NCBI RefSeq assembly: GCF_015694705.1
Contig: NZ_JADQDR010000006.1
Location: 62,001-126,000, forward strand
DNA length: 64,000 bases
Source: Pontibacter rufus
GTDB lineage: Bacteria; Bacteroidota; Bacteroidia; Cytophagales; Hymenobacteraceae
Reading direction: 5' to 3'
Shown: piece after piece, positions 36,879-46,125 of the stretch
Position numbering within the stretch: position 1 is the first letter of the stretch
How the letters are laid out: the number at the start of each line of letters is the position of its first letter
Made by a program: the position numbers and the translations under genes
Notes under the pieces: model-generated
What the model was told of the DNA's origin: nothing
What the model saw: the letters and a program-made list of their open reading frames with translations, nothing else
Database searches by the model: none

Positions 36879-36968
36879 GGAGTTAGGGAGTTAAAAAGCT
36901 AGAGAGTTAAAAATTTGTGAGTTTTCTGTTAACTCTTTAACTTTCTAACCCTCTAACTTTTTAACTCT
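36879..36968. repeat. Convergent hemE-trkH heptad inverted repeat
   Basis: The left half has GTTAGGGA/GTTAAAAA-type units and the right half CTAACTTT/TTAACTCT units, forming an imperfect long hairpin around about 36920-36933. It sits exactly between two stop codons, so it could end both transcripts. A one-armed relative lies at about 16858-16898. Confidence 0.7.
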
Positions 36969-36983
36969 ACAAATCTCTCGGTT

Positions 36984-38783
36984 TTACCCGACCACCAGGT
37001 GCGTTTCGGGATATTTATGTGCCACGTAGGAGGCCTTGGTGCTCAGAGCCAGGGCCAGCGTGAGGGTACCTACCCGGCCAAGATACATGGAAAGTATAAT
37101 GACCAGCTTGCCCACATCCGACAAACCAGCCGTTATACCGGTGCTTAACCCCACCGTAGCAAATGCTGAAACCTGTTCCATTGCCAGCTTGATGATATCG
37201 TACTGCGCATCTGAAATAGAAAGTATAAACAGGAAGGTAATATTAAGTATGGCCGCAAATGCAAATACAGAAAAAGCTTTGTAGGCCACCGCATGCGGTA
37301 TAGTTCGGTGCCCAATCTCCAGGTGGCGCTTGTTGCGGATGGTGGTCCATACGGCCAGCAGGATAACCGTAAAGGTAGTGGTTTTAATACCTCCCGCTGT
37401 GGAGCCCGGCGAACCTCCAATAAACATCAGAAAAATAAACAGCAACATGGTAGGTACGCTCAACTCCGAAATCTCAACCGTATTAAACCCAGCCGTGCGG
37501 GTGGTAACAGACTGAAAGAAGGAGGTAACCAGGGCCTCAGCCAGGTTCAGTTCAGAAAGGGTATTGTAATATTCCAGCAGGAAAAAGCCCACTGTTCCGA
37601 ATACCAGCAAAGCCGCCGTGGTATAAACCGCAACCCGGGTCAGCATTTTCCAGTTCTTCCAGGGCATTTCCATGCGCTCACGCATCGCCTTGGGCGAGAA
37701 CAGATCCACAATGGTCGGGAAGCCAAGGCCGCCAAAGATAATCAGCATGGCAATAACCAGGTGCAGCACATAGGCATACCGCACAGGCTCTGTGTATAGC
37801 CCCTGCGGATAAAGTGAGAAGCCGGCGTTGCAGAATGCAGAAACGGCATGAAAGATGGAGAAAAAAATCTTACTGCCCAGGTTAACAAAGTGCGTTTCGG
37901 GCCCCCAGGTCAGGAACACGGCAAAGGCACCGATTCCTTCAATGGCAAGGGTTAGAAAGATCAGGTTCCGCAGCATCCCTTTGGAAGAGAACAGCGTTTC
38001 ACCCTCTAAGAGTTGGTGCATGGCTACGTGCTGTTTGATGCCCACACCCTGCCGCATCAGAGAGGCAAAAAAAGTGGCAAAGGTCAGAATACCCAAGCCA
38101 CCCATCTGAATGAGCAGCAGCAGCACCACCTGTCCCGAAAAGGTGAAGTAGGTGCCGGGATCTACCACAGCCAGTCCCGTAACACAGCCGGCACTGGTAG
38201 CCATAAACAAAGCATCCAGAAAGCGCATCCCTTCCGGGGCGTTTGTCATTTTAGGCAGCATAAACAGCCCTGCTCCGCCAAAAATCAAAAGAACAAAACT
38301 CAGGATAAACGCTATCGATGGCTTTAGCTGGATGGTTTTCAGGTGTATCCTCGTTTCCAGCAGTTCCACTACCAGCAGCACCAACATGTACAGCGACACC
38401 AGGACCCGGTAAAACTCCACTGATAAAGGGATGCCGATGTTGTCGAAAACAGTATAAACAACAGGAAAACCGAGCACATAGGTACAGAATTCGTTGAGGA
38501 AGATGATGCTCAGCAACATCCCTTCAAACCAGGTGCGCCTCAGAAATTTGATTCGCTCAAATGCGTAAAGTATGCGAACCAGGTATATCAGAACAAAAAC
38601 AGCCAGTATAGCATCTATGACATAGTAAAGCAGTTGCAGCCTGTATTGGTTTTTCTCTACACCATGGGCATACAACAGCAAGCCCACTGCCAGAACAGCA
38701 AGCACATAAGCTGTACGGCGCATGATAGCATACGCCAGCAGCTTACTGTCATATAAATGCCTGTTAAGCGATTCTGTGTTCAT
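36984..38783 (-). CDS. TrkH/KtrB family potassium uptake channel subunit
   Basis: The 599-residue inner-membrane protein has the four pore repeats typical of the TrkH/Ktr family: ATSAGCVTGLAV, SAFCNAGFSLYP, TTRTAGFNTVEI with GGSPGSTAGGIKTTT, and SAFATVGLSTGITA. The four glycines of the filter are kept. About 150 residues of extra membrane segments precede the core, as in some Bacteroidota members. It would move K+ (with Na+ or H+), and normally needs a TrkA/KtrA regulator, which is not in this window. Its start overlaps the hldA stop by 20 bases. Confidence 0.9.
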   Translation of the reverse strand: MNTESLNRHLYDSKLLAYAIMRRTAYVLAVLAVGLLLYAHGVEKNQYRLQLLYYVIDAILAVFVLIYLVRILYAFERIKFLRRTWFEGMLLSIIFLNEFCTYVLGFPVVYTVFDNIGIPLSVEFYRVLVSLYMLVLLVVELLETRIHLKTIQLKPSIAFILSFVLLIFGGAGLFMLPKMTNAPEGMRFLDALFMATSAGCVTGLAVVDPGTYFTFSGQVVLLLLIQMGGLGILTFATFFASLMRQGVGIKQHVAMHQLLEGETLFSSKGMLRNLIFLTLAIEGIGAFAVFLTWGPETHFVNLGSKIFFSIFHAVSAFCNAGFSLYPQGLYTEPVRYAYVLHLVIAMLIIFGGLGFPTIVDLFSPKAMRERMEMPWKNWKMLTRVAVYTTAALLVFGTVGFFLLEYYNTLSELNLAEALVTSFFQSVTTRTAGFNTVEISELSVPTMLLFIFLMFIGGSPGSTAGGIKTTTFTVILLAVWTTIRNKRHLEIGHRTIPHAVAYKAFSVFAFAAILNITFLFILSISDAQYDIIKLAMEQVSAFATVGLSTGITAGLSDVGKLVIILSMYLGRVGTLTLALALSTKASYVAHKYPETHLVVG

Positions 38784-39783
38784 GGGCTTCTAATAGCCTG
38801 ATGCGGCGGGCTTCCTCCAGGAGGCACTGTTTGTCTATAGGCACTACCCCTACCTGCTCGCATACCAGGCCGCCGCCGAGATTGCTGAGCCCTGCCATAA
38901 AAGGCAGCGAGGTGTTGAGGGCCATGCAAAGAGCGGCGATGCTAATCACCGTATCGCCGGCTCCGGATACATCGGAAATAGACCTGCGGTGCGCGGCGAT
39001 GTACGTTTTATCGGCACCGTCAGCAACAAATACACCCCGTTCTGACAGCGTTACCAGCACCCGGCCTGTTTGCAACCGTTCCTGAAGCGTAGCCACAGCC
39101 TCCTCAAAAGCTGGCAGGTTATCATCTGCAAAATCCAGCTTCAGGCCTTCTTTCAGCTCCTTCAGGTTCGGTTTAAACAAGGTACAGCCGGTATAACTCA
39201 GAAAATTCTTTTTCTTTGGGTCGATAACAGAAGGGATGCCGCGCGCATTGGCCAGCGCCAGAAAACGCCGGATATTCTGCTCTGAGAAAACGCCTTTATC
39301 ATAGTCTTCAAAAATCACCACGTCTGCCTTGTCCAGTAGTTTTATATAGTGCTGCTCCAATTGGCGCTCCTCCTCTGCTGTCAGGTTATGCTCTACCTCA
39401 GAGTCGATGCGCAGCAACTGCTGGGCGCCGGCCAAAATACGCTGTTTAATGGTGGTTACCCGATCAGGGCTTTGCACAATGCCTTCTGCAGACAGCCCTT
39501 TCTCCGCCATCAGGCGCACATAATCGGCGCCGTCCTGATCGTTGCCGATGACAGAGCAAAGCAGCGGCGTTGCTCCCAACGCCTGCACATTCAGTGCTAC
39601 GTTGGCAGCGCCGCCCAGCCGCTGTTCGCGCTTCAGCACATTTACGATAGGCACCGGTGCCTCCGGCGAAATGCGCGTTGACTTGCCCCAGAGGTAAGAA
39701 TCAATCATCACATCGCCCACCACCAGCACGCGCAATTTGCCGAAGCCCGAAAATATATCTTCCAGACGCGTAACCTGATTCAT
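38764..39783 (-). CDS. hldA: Monofunctional D-glycero-beta-D-manno-heptose-7-phosphate kinase
   Basis: PfkB-fold kinase of 339 residues that phosphorylates heptose 7-phosphate for the LPS-core precursor pathway. Its landmarks are VLVVGDVMIDSYLWGKSTRISPEAPVP, RLGGAANVALNVQALG, and the C-terminal DVSGAGDTVISIAAL with the GAGD catalytic base. It stops where HldE would continue into the cytidylyltransferase, so this is the separate HldA form. The TAATG start overlaps the aminotransferase stop by one base; the end overlaps trkH. PfkB families are similar to each other, but the RISPEAPVP block is specific for RfaE/HldE-type kinases. Confidence 0.92.
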   Translation of the reverse strand: MNQVTRLEDIFSGFGKLRVLVVGDVMIDSYLWGKSTRISPEAPVPIVNVLKREQRLGGAANVALNVQALGATPLLCSVIGNDQDGADYVRLMAEKGLSAEGIVQSPDRVTTIKQRILAGAQQLLRIDSEVEHNLTAEEERQLEQHYIKLLDKADVVIFEDYDKGVFSEQNIRRFLALANARGIPSVIDPKKKNFLSYTGCTLFKPNLKELKEGLKLDFADDNLPAFEEAVATLQERLQTGRVLVTLSERGVFVADGADKTYIAAHRRSISDVSGAGDTVISIAALCMALNTSLPFMAGLSNLGGGLVCEQVGVVPIDKQCLLEEARRIRLLEAHEHRIA

Positions 39784-40997
39784 TATTGAAGCTTTGCCAG
39801 GCTGCTTTTGATGCGATGCAGCGCTTCCTCAAGCTTTTCGTCGGTGATAGCGTAGGAGAAGCGGATGCTTTGTGGTGCACCAAAAGCCTCGCCGCTTACG
39901 AGCGCCACGTGTGCATCCGTGAGCAGGTACATGCTTAGGTCGTCAGCTGAGTTAATGACTTTGTCATCATAGCGCTTGCCAAAGTAGTAACTCACATCCG
40001 GGAAAACATAAAAAGCGCCGTCCGGCACACTGGTTTTAAAGCCCGGAATTTCCGCCATCAGCGCCAACACCAAATCGCGGCGGCGGCGGTAGGCTTCCGT
40101 CATTTCCAGTGCAGATTCCTTCCCTCCCTGCAGGGCAGCTGTGGCCGCTTTCTGGGCGATAGAGCAGGTGCCGGAAGTAATCTGGCTTTGCATTTTATCA
40201 CAGGCAGCGGCAATGTCTTTGTGCGCGGCCAGGTAGCCCACGCGCCAGCCCGTCATGGCATAGCCCTTTGAAAAGCCGTTTACTGTAATCACGCGATCCT
40301 TGATAAAATCGAATGCAGCTAAACTTGCATGCTGACCTTCAAAGTTAATATATTCGTAAATCTCGTCGGCAATTACGTATACCTGCGGATGCTTTTGCAG
40401 CACCCTGGCTATTGCCAGCAGTTCCTCTTCATTAAACACTGCTCCGGTCGGGTTGCAGGGCGAGGAATACATCACCAGTTTGGTGTTGGAGGTGATCGCG
40501 TTCTCCAGTTGATCTGCCGTTATTTTATAATCATTCTCCAGGCTTCCCTGTACCGGCACCGGCACACCTTCGGCCAGCTTTACAATCTCCTCGTAAGATA
40601 CCCAATACGGCGAAACGATGATAACCTCATCACCGGGGTTTACCAGGCACATTACCGCGTTGGCTATACTTTGCTTGGCACCCGTAGAAACCACAATGTT
40701 TTCAGGTTTATAATCGAGGTTGTTGTCGCGCTTGAATTTATCAACTATCGCCTGGCGCAGTTCCGGGTAACCGGGCACCGGCGTATAGAAAGTAAATCCA
40801 TCGTCGATGGCTTTCTTGGCTGCATCTTTAATATACTGCGGCGTCTGGAAATCAGGCTCTCCAAAGCTCAGGTTGATCATGTCATATCCTTGCGCGGTCA
40901 GTTCGCGGGCTTTTTTAGCCATGGCGATCGTTTGTGATTCTGCCAGCGCAGTTATCCTGTCGGATAGTACAGGGCGCTTTTCGTTTGTCTCGTACAT
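39783..40997 (-). CDS. Pyridoxal-phosphate aminotransferase, aspartate aminotransferase type
   Basis: Class I aminotransferase of 404 residues: INLSFGEPDFQTPQYIKDA, STGAKQSIANAV, SPYWVSYEEI, YSSPCNPTGAVF with the Asn, VIADEIYEYI with the catalytic Asp and Tyr, and NGFSKGYAMTGWRVGYLAA with the Schiff-base Lys. The likely reaction is aspartate:2-oxoglutarate transamination in the cytoplasm; a broader or prephenate specificity cannot be excluded. It is the first gene of a tightly overlapping set with hldA and trkH. The ATG at 40997 fits the family N-terminus. Confidence 0.93.
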   Translation of the reverse strand: MYETNEKRPVLSDRITALAESQTIAMAKKARELTAQGYDMINLSFGEPDFQTPQYIKDAAKKAIDDGFTFYTPVPGYPELRQAIVDKFKRDNNLDYKPENIVVSTGAKQSIANAVMCLVNPGDEVIIVSPYWVSYEEIVKLAEGVPVPVQGSLENDYKITADQLENAITSNTKLVMYSSPCNPTGAVFNEEELLAIARVLQKHPQVYVIADEIYEYINFEGQHASLAAFDFIKDRVITVNGFSKGYAMTGWRVGYLAAHKDIAAACDKMQSQITSGTCSIAQKAATAALQGGKESALEMTEAYRRRRDLVLALMAEIPGFKTSVPDGAFYVFPDVSYYFGKRYDDKVINSADDLSMYLLTDAHVALVSGEAFGAPQSIRFSYAITDEKLEEALHRIKSSLAKLQ

Positions 40998-41130
40998 GTG
41001 ACTTATGGTTAAGCGGGCAATTTAATCATAAAGCCAGAGACTTGCCACTTACAAAGCAGGATTATCACATACAGCCTATAAAGGTGTTATTAAATGTGTG
41101 TTTTTCAGAAACTGGCTGAGGAGCAAAACC

Positions 41131-42132
41131 CTACCAGAGGCTGGCAGGACAAAACACTTTACGCAGGTTAAAAAGCCGCATGCCTACCATCACCTCATGG
41201 CTGCTGCCGCCAAAACCCTGAAGGTCACGCAGGCCGGTATCGTAGGCATACCCCACATCAAAAACATGATTCAGGGTAACACCCCCGAGCACAGCAAAAC
41301 TCCCGTTCTCGCGGTAAGATCCGCCTACCCACATGCGGTTGTCATACATGGCGCGCAGGTTGTAATCGATAGAGCCGGGCAAGGGCTGCAGCCACATACC
41401 CATTAAAGACGGAATAAGGCTTAACCTGTCGGAAACATCAAACTTATAGGCTGCCGTTACAAAGTAATGCTCATACTGATGATTCCTTTCTTCGATCATA
41501 TCATCATAATTAACCGAATTGGCAAGCAGCTGTGCACCCGAGATACCAAGGTAAAAGTTGCTGCTATACAGCCACATTCCCACAGAAAGGTTTGGCTTCA
41601 CTGCATTCCAGGCTACATTGGCCTGGTCTGAGGCATCGTAAAATGTAAGTTCATTGGCGCTCAGCTTTTGCTGGATAATACCTGCCGAAGCGCCCGCCGC
41701 CAGCTTCACTTCCTCGCTCAGCAGCAGGTGGTAGGCATAAGATACGCTGGCCTCCGTTCTGGAGAACGCGCCAACCTCGTCGTGCATCACCAGCAAACCT
41801 ACCCCATGGTGTGGCTTGGGCCGTATCATCCGGTTCTGGCTTGGCGTACTGAATGAAGGTGTTGTTTTAGCTTTTAGGGCCCTCTTGGCAACCGAGCTGT
41901 AACCGATAGGACCATGTACACTCACATAGTAAGTGGAAGGAGAACCGTCGGCGCCGGAAAACTGCTGGCGGCTTCCTATCTTCACGTCTGTGTACTCTTC
42001 TATGCCTGCAATAGCGGGGTTCAGGAGGAAGTTGTTGGTATTGTAAAGGCTGTACTGCGGCTTTTGCTGCCCCATCGCCCCCAACGACCAAATCATTCCC
42101 AAAATAAAAGGTAAAACTGCTTTCATTAGCAT
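41131..42132 (-). CDS. PorP/SprF family type IX secretion membrane protein
   Basis: The 333-residue protein has a signal peptide (about 1-22, ending GAMGQQ), followed by the family N-terminal KPQYSLYNTNNFLLNPAIAGIEEYTDVKIGSRQQFSG. It continues as a beta-barrel-like outer-membrane sequence with GVGLLVMHDEVGAFSRTEASVSYAYH and an aromatic C-terminus. SprF-type proteins help surface assembly of their cognate Ig-like or SprB-like T9SS substrate. Here the substrate gene lies 93 bases upstream on the same strand. ATG codons at 42132 and 42126 are both possible starts and differ by two residues. Confidence 0.92.
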   Translation of the reverse strand: MLMKAVLPFILGMIWSLGAMGQQKPQYSLYNTNNFLLNPAIAGIEEYTDVKIGSRQQFSGADGSPSTYYVSVHGPIGYSSVAKRALKAKTTPSFSTPSQNRMIRPKPHHGVGLLVMHDEVGAFSRTEASVSYAYHLLLSEEVKLAAGASAGIIQQKLSANELTFYDASDQANVAWNAVKPNLSVGMWLYSSNFYLGISGAQLLANSVNYDDMIEERNHQYEHYFVTAAYKFDVSDRLSLIPSLMGMWLQPLPGSIDYNLRAMYDNRMWVGGSYRENGSFAVLGGVTLNHVFDVGYAYDTGLRDLQGFGGSSHEVMVGMRLFNLRKVFCPASLW

Positions 42133-42225
42133 TTAATTCATACTGTATAAACCGAGAAAAGAAAGTATAGCAAATGGGTACTCACCGGTTTGCTTTTAAC
42201 ATGACACTCTTGTGCAGCAGGCCCG

Positions 42226-44325
42226 CTATTGAACCACATTCAGGTAACCCGTAAGCTGCCTTTTGCTTGGAAGCGTAAATATGTAGAAGTAAGCGCCCAC
42301 AGGCACAAGGTTACCCCTGTAAGTGCCGTTCCAGTCATTCTGGTAGCTGTCGTTCTGGTAAATCTTGTTACCCCAGCGGTTAAAGACCTCCAGCTTCACC
42401 CCCGGGAACTCCAGGATATTGCCTATCTGCCAGGTATCGTTTACGCCATCTCCATTCGGAGAAAAGGCATTCGGAATATCAAGCGTCTTTTCTACCAGCA
42501 CTACCACATGCGCTGTGTCCTGGCAGCCTGCCTGGTTTGTTACCGTAAGCCTGTAGGTAGTGGTTTCTCTCGGGCTGGCCACCGGATTTGCGATGTTCGG
42601 ATCACTCAGGTCTGTAGCGGGCTCCCATGTATAAGATGTGCCGCCGCTTCCCTGCAGTGTAACGCTCTGCCCCTCTTCAATTACCAGGGTTTCGCCGGCG
42701 TCTGCATCCGGAAAAGGAAGTATTAAAGCTGCCACCGGCACTTTTTCGCTCTCGCACCCATCCTGCACAACAGATACATAGTATGTTTTGGATACTTTCA
42801 GCTTAGGCGTTACAAAAGTGCCCCCTGTGGCATTCGGAATCGGGAAATCGCTTGCCGAGGATTCATACCAGCGATAGCCGTTGCTGCTTCCGCCTGCTGC
42901 TTTCAGTGTAAGGCTGGCCGGCTCGCAGGAGCCGCTTCCCTGCACTACAGGTGGCATAACGAATTCCTTTATCACCACTTTTACAGAATTTGAAGAGGCC
43001 TTGGAACCGCAGGTATTCCGAACTTCCAGAGTGTAGGCACCACTCTGTTTTGCATAAAAGATACTGTCTGTTGCACCGGAAATGGCTTTCCCGTTCTTTT
43101 TCCACTGGTACATCAAACCCGCCAGCGACGGGCCTTTCAGTATAACTCTTTCGCCGTGGCAAACCGTGGAAGCGCCGGAAACCGTAATAATGGGTGCAGC
43201 AGGAACTGTTTCGATGATAGCCGCCACAGGCACACGGGCGCTTTCGCAGCTGCCATTGCTGGCGGTTACATAATAAGTAGTTGTGGCGCTTAGCGCAGGG
43301 GTTACGAATGTTTCGTTTACGGCGCCCGTAATGGCTGTTTCTCCTTTTTCGCTTGTATACCACTGATACATGCCGTTGGCCACACCTTTTGCCGTAAGCG
43401 TGATGCGTGAATTGGTACATCCCCTGCCATCAGTAACCGCTGGTGCCTCCGGCGCGGGCATTACGGTAACCGCTACCTGGTTCGAACTGGAATAAACGCC
43501 ACAGGCATTCATTAAATCCACACTATACTGCCCCTCCTCCTTAATAACCTGCTCTGGCTGTCCGTCGCCAAACGGAATGCCGTTTTTCTTCCATACATAA
43601 GTGGCATGCGGCACCACAGGCGCGCTGAAGGTGATGCTGTCGCCCTCACAGAAGCTAAGCGGTTTGTCAGAAGTTATGGCAAAGGCAGGAATGGGATGAT
43701 CGATAATGAACTCAACCGGCTTCTTGCTGTAAGCCGCGCCGCAGGAATTAGACTCCATAAGCGAATAAACGCCTGGCTCCGTAACCGTAATGCTGGTAAC
43801 AGCGCCTTTTATGATGGTCTTTCCGTCTTTTCGCCAGAAATAGCTGGTACCCTCAATATAAGGCACTGATAAAGTTACGCTTCCGCTTTCACAGACGGCC
43901 GTTGGCCCTGACACCTGGATAACGGGGGATATTAATTTATCATTTACGATTACTTTTATTTTGTTGGAAATGCCCACACATCCGTTTTCGTCCGTCACTT
44001 CCACAAAGTATGTTCCGGCACCGGTAACATTGATGGAGGTGCTGATGGTGTTGCCGTTGCTCCACTCGTAAGTATAGCCTTCTGCTATCGTAGCATCCAG
44101 AATCGCACTGCCTCCCTTGCATATAAATATCTCTGTGGCATCAGAAGCGAAGGGTGCCGTGGGCTTAATAACGGGCATAACCGCAGGGGTACATGCAGCC
44201 GGAGAGGAGATAGAGTTAGAACCAGTAGATCGCTGCGCCCTTACTTGCCCGGTAACCATAAGCAGGCCGAGCCATAAGACAAACAACAGCTTGTGAGGAA
44301 AACGTGTATTTGTAAAGGGTGGCAT
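42226..44325 (-). CDS. Secreted Ig-like repeat protein with gliding-motility/T9SS C-terminal domain
   Basis: The 699-residue product has a signal peptide (LLFVLWLGLLMVTGQVRAQ). About seven Ig-like units of 80-90 aa follow, some like the A unit of the giant protein (TTYYVTASNGSCES, KTYYVSVVQDGCES). Next comes a PKD-like unit (GGTSYTWEPATDLSDPNIANPVASPRETTTYRLTVTN), nearly the same as that of the giant gene at about 12,740. It ends in the sorting domain (NAFSPNGDGVNDTW, RWGNKIYQND, PVGAYFYIF). It should be exported by the type IX system and displayed with the help of the PorP/SprF protein encoded 93 bases downstream. The function of the surface domains is unknown; adhesion is plausible. Confidence 0.93.
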   Translation of the reverse strand: MPPFTNTRFPHKLLFVLWLGLLMVTGQVRAQRSTGSNSISSPAACTPAVMPVIKPTAPFASDATEIFICKGGSAILDATIAEGYTYEWSNGNTISTSINVTGAGTYFVEVTDENGCVGISNKIKVIVNDKLISPVIQVSGPTAVCESGSVTLSVPYIEGTSYFWRKDGKTIIKGAVTSITVTEPGVYSLMESNSCGAAYSKKPVEFIIDHPIPAFAITSDKPLSFCEGDSITFSAPVVPHATYVWKKNGIPFGDGQPEQVIKEEGQYSVDLMNACGVYSSSNQVAVTVMPAPEAPAVTDGRGCTNSRITLTAKGVANGMYQWYTSEKGETAITGAVNETFVTPALSATTTYYVTASNGSCESARVPVAAIIETVPAAPIITVSGASTVCHGERVILKGPSLAGLMYQWKKNGKAISGATDSIFYAKQSGAYTLEVRNTCGSKASSNSVKVVIKEFVMPPVVQGSGSCEPASLTLKAAGGSSNGYRWYESSASDFPIPNATGGTFVTPKLKVSKTYYVSVVQDGCESEKVPVAALILPFPDADAGETLVIEEGQSVTLQGSGGTSYTWEPATDLSDPNIANPVASPRETTTYRLTVTNQAGCQDTAHVVVLVEKTLDIPNAFSPNGDGVNDTWQIGNILEFPGVKLEVFNRWGNKIYQNDSYQNDWNGTYRGNLVPVGAYFYIFTLPSKRQLTGYLNVVQ

Positions 44326-44748
44326 AAGGTAAAAGCAACAGTAAATAGCAGTATATATAATAACTATTTAAGATTTATAATATTTATATGTCCTAATACT
44401 TAGATTTTATAAAAAAGTTTAGACAAACAGGTAAATTGTACAACTGCTAACACTTTATGCTTTGAGAAGCAGACATAAACAGCTTCATAAAAAGTATGAA
44501 ACATCCCTCAGAGGCTTTACAAGAGGGATTTTAATTTATTTGGGGGGAGATGCAAGTACAGCAATTTGTACAAACAAACTGAAAAACTGCTCAAACGACA
44601 GCCTCTTATAACAGTATAGCTCAGATAAAAGCGACAGAGTAGTCCTATACCTGAGCACCGGAATTACCTTCAGGGAAACAAAAAAAGCCCAGGCAGTGCC
44701 TGGGCTTTTCATTCCTTACCAGGGCCAGAAGAGCCCCTGTTATACTTC
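44326..44748. other. Spacer between the CHU_C and recR genes
   Basis: The 423 bases hold no supported gene. There are very AT-rich promoter-like tracts near 44340-44420, a small stem (ATCCCTC/GAGGGAT, about 44503-44530), and the recR terminator. Confidence 0.6.
44681..44709 (-). terminator. clpS-recR terminator
   Basis: An 8-bp GC stem (GCCCAGGC/GCCTGGGC) with a 3-base loop, extended by A/T pairs; the minus strand carries a U-run after the stem. Confidence 0.9.
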
Positions 44749-45357
44749 TTATACTTTCCCGTAAACCGTTCGCTCTACAATGCTACGGCCCAGCGTAATC
44801 TCGTCGGTATACTCCAGTTCACCGCCTACCGGCACGCCACGGGCAATGCTCGTAATGCGCACCTTGTTATCGCGCAGCTTGCGCGTCAGGTAAAAAGCGG
44901 TGGTATCCCCTTCCATGGTAGGGCTGATGGCCAGCAGTATTTCCTTTACTTCTGAGTTCGGCAGTCGTTCCAGCAGCGAATCTATATGCAGGTCGGAGGG
45001 GCCTACTCCTTCCAGCGGCGAAATAACGCCGCCCAATACATGGTACAACCCTTTGTACTGTCCTGTGTTTTCAATGGCAATTACATCGCGGATATCGCTT
45101 ACCACACACAACAGACTGCGATCGCGAAGCGGGTTGGTGCAGATACTGCATACTTCGGTATCCGAGATGTTGTGGCATTCGCGGCAGTGCTTCACCTCAG
45201 CGCGCATTTTCACCAGCGCCTCCGCCAGCAAAAACGATTCTTCTGATTCCTCCTTCAGCAAATGCAGCACCAGGCGCAAGGCCGTTTTTCTTCCGATACC
45301 GGGGAGCTTGGCGAGTTCTTCCACGGCATTCTCAATCAGCTTCGATGGAAAATCCAT
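44749..45357 (-). CDS. recR: Recombination protein RecR
   Basis: The 202-residue protein works with RecO and RecF in loading RecA at gaps. The order is typical: an N-terminal helix-hairpin-helix (LAKLPGIGRKTALRLVLHLL), a four-Cys zinc finger (CRECHNISDTEVCSIC), a Toprim domain (LLCVVSDIRDVIAIE, then EILLAISPTMEGDTTAFYL) and a C-terminal VPVGGELEYTDEITLGRS with the Walker-like ending. The start lies 15 bases after the clpS stop, so recR probably shares the clpS promoter. Confidence 0.97.
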   Translation of the reverse strand: MDFPSKLIENAVEELAKLPGIGRKTALRLVLHLLKEESEESFLLAEALVKMRAEVKHCRECHNISDTEVCSICTNPLRDRSLLCVVSDIRDVIAIENTGQYKGLYHVLGGVISPLEGVGPSDLHIDSLLERLPNSEVKEILLAISPTMEGDTTAFYLTRKLRDNKVRITSIARGVPVGGELEYTDEITLGRSIVERTVYGKV

Positions 45358-45372
45358 TAATCTCCTCCCTTG

Positions 45373-45654
45373 TTACTCAATGTTGGCAGAAAGCGATTTG
45401 TCGTGCAGGGCCGTGCACTTGCCTTCCAGTTCCTCGTACGAGCCAACTTTTACCGTGCATTTGCCTTTGTAATGAATCAGCATGGTACACTGTTCTGCCT
45501 GCTCCGCCGTGTGGCCGCATACCTTAATAAGGGTGTCGATCACGTGGTCAAAAGTATTTACCTCATCGTTGTATACGACCAGGTTACGCAGATCAGTGCT
45601 CTCTTCGAGCACGGCCACGTCTTCTTTATGTAAAATTTCTGTATCCCAGTTCAT
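45373..45654 (-). CDS. clpS: ClpS adaptor of the Clp protease
   Basis: ClpS delivers N-degron substrates to ClpAP/ClpCP. The 93-residue protein has the conserved core LVVYNDEVNTFDHVIDTLIKVCGHTAEQAEQCTMLIHYKGKCTVKVGSYEELEGKC, including the Asn-Asp pair and the His that line the N-degron pocket. A short acidic N-terminal extension (about 20 aa) contacts the ClpA-type N-domain. A TAATTTTG -7 box 4 bases before the ATG implies a near-leaderless mRNA covering clpS-recR. Confidence 0.95.
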   Translation of the reverse strand: MNWDTEILHKEDVAVLEESTDLRNLVVYNDEVNTFDHVIDTLIKVCGHTAEQAEQCTMLIHYKGKCTVKVGSYEELEGKCTALHDKSLSANIE

Positions 45655-45658
45655 GGCA

Positions 45659-45666
45659 CAAAATTA
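45659..45666 (-). promoter_or_regulatory. clpS -7 element TAATTTTG
   Basis: TAnnTTTG match 4 bases upstream of the clpS ATG (45654); no clear -33 box. A start on or near the ATG would give a leaderless transcript. Confidence 0.55.
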
Positions 45667-46014
45667 CGAAAAAATAAGCATTTCAGGAAGCGGCAGGGCA
45701 AGTATAAAAGTGCCCGGCCTTCCTGCTCCTTCCGGACAGAAGTATGGATTATAACAAACCCGGCAGGTGCATAATTCCGCTTAAAGCCTATAAACCGGCC
45801 GAAATAAGTAATTCCCCATCAATACGGATACTTTGTAAAGTGGCAGGCGCAGGGCAGCTCCGGTGATTTCGTGCATACAGCCGGTTCCGCAGGTGTAGCC
45901 GGATACCAGTAGTTAAAGCGAGATAACTTCCTCCGAATGCCTGTGAAGGCGCAAATAATCTGCCTTGCATTTGCCGTCAGTTTTTGAGGAGTTGAGGCAG
46001 CAACGAACAAATTA

Positions 46015-46046
46015 TTTGACGATAACCTGTAAAACTTATACTTTTG
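46015..46046 (+). promoter_or_regulatory. Promoter candidate for the nucleotidyltransferase operon
   Basis: TTTG (46015-46018), a 20-base spacer, then TACTTTTG (46039-46046). The -7 lies inside TATACTTTTG, so it overlaps the over-represented TATACTT heptamer. Confidence 0.5.
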
Positions 46047-46125
46047 TGTATGGCCGCCGCAAATGTAGCAGCCATACATACTCGTTGCCTGCCCGGCGGG
46101 TGGCTTAGCTATCAGACTTTTTATT

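Larger units (their letters stand above)
45655..46125. other. Divergent spacer between clpS and the nucleotidyltransferase
   Basis: No gene is supported in 471 bases. Two promoters are suggested: clpS (-7 TAATTTTG at 45659-45666, minus strand) and the nucleotidyltransferase (TTTG at 46015-46018, spacer 20, TACTTTTG at 46039-46046). The rest holds one AAGTATA near 45700. Confidence 0.6.

Noticed and set aside
44503..44530. Possible riboswitch or leader structure before the CHU_C gene
   Set aside because: Only a single 7-bp stem is visible and no known aptamer motif is present.
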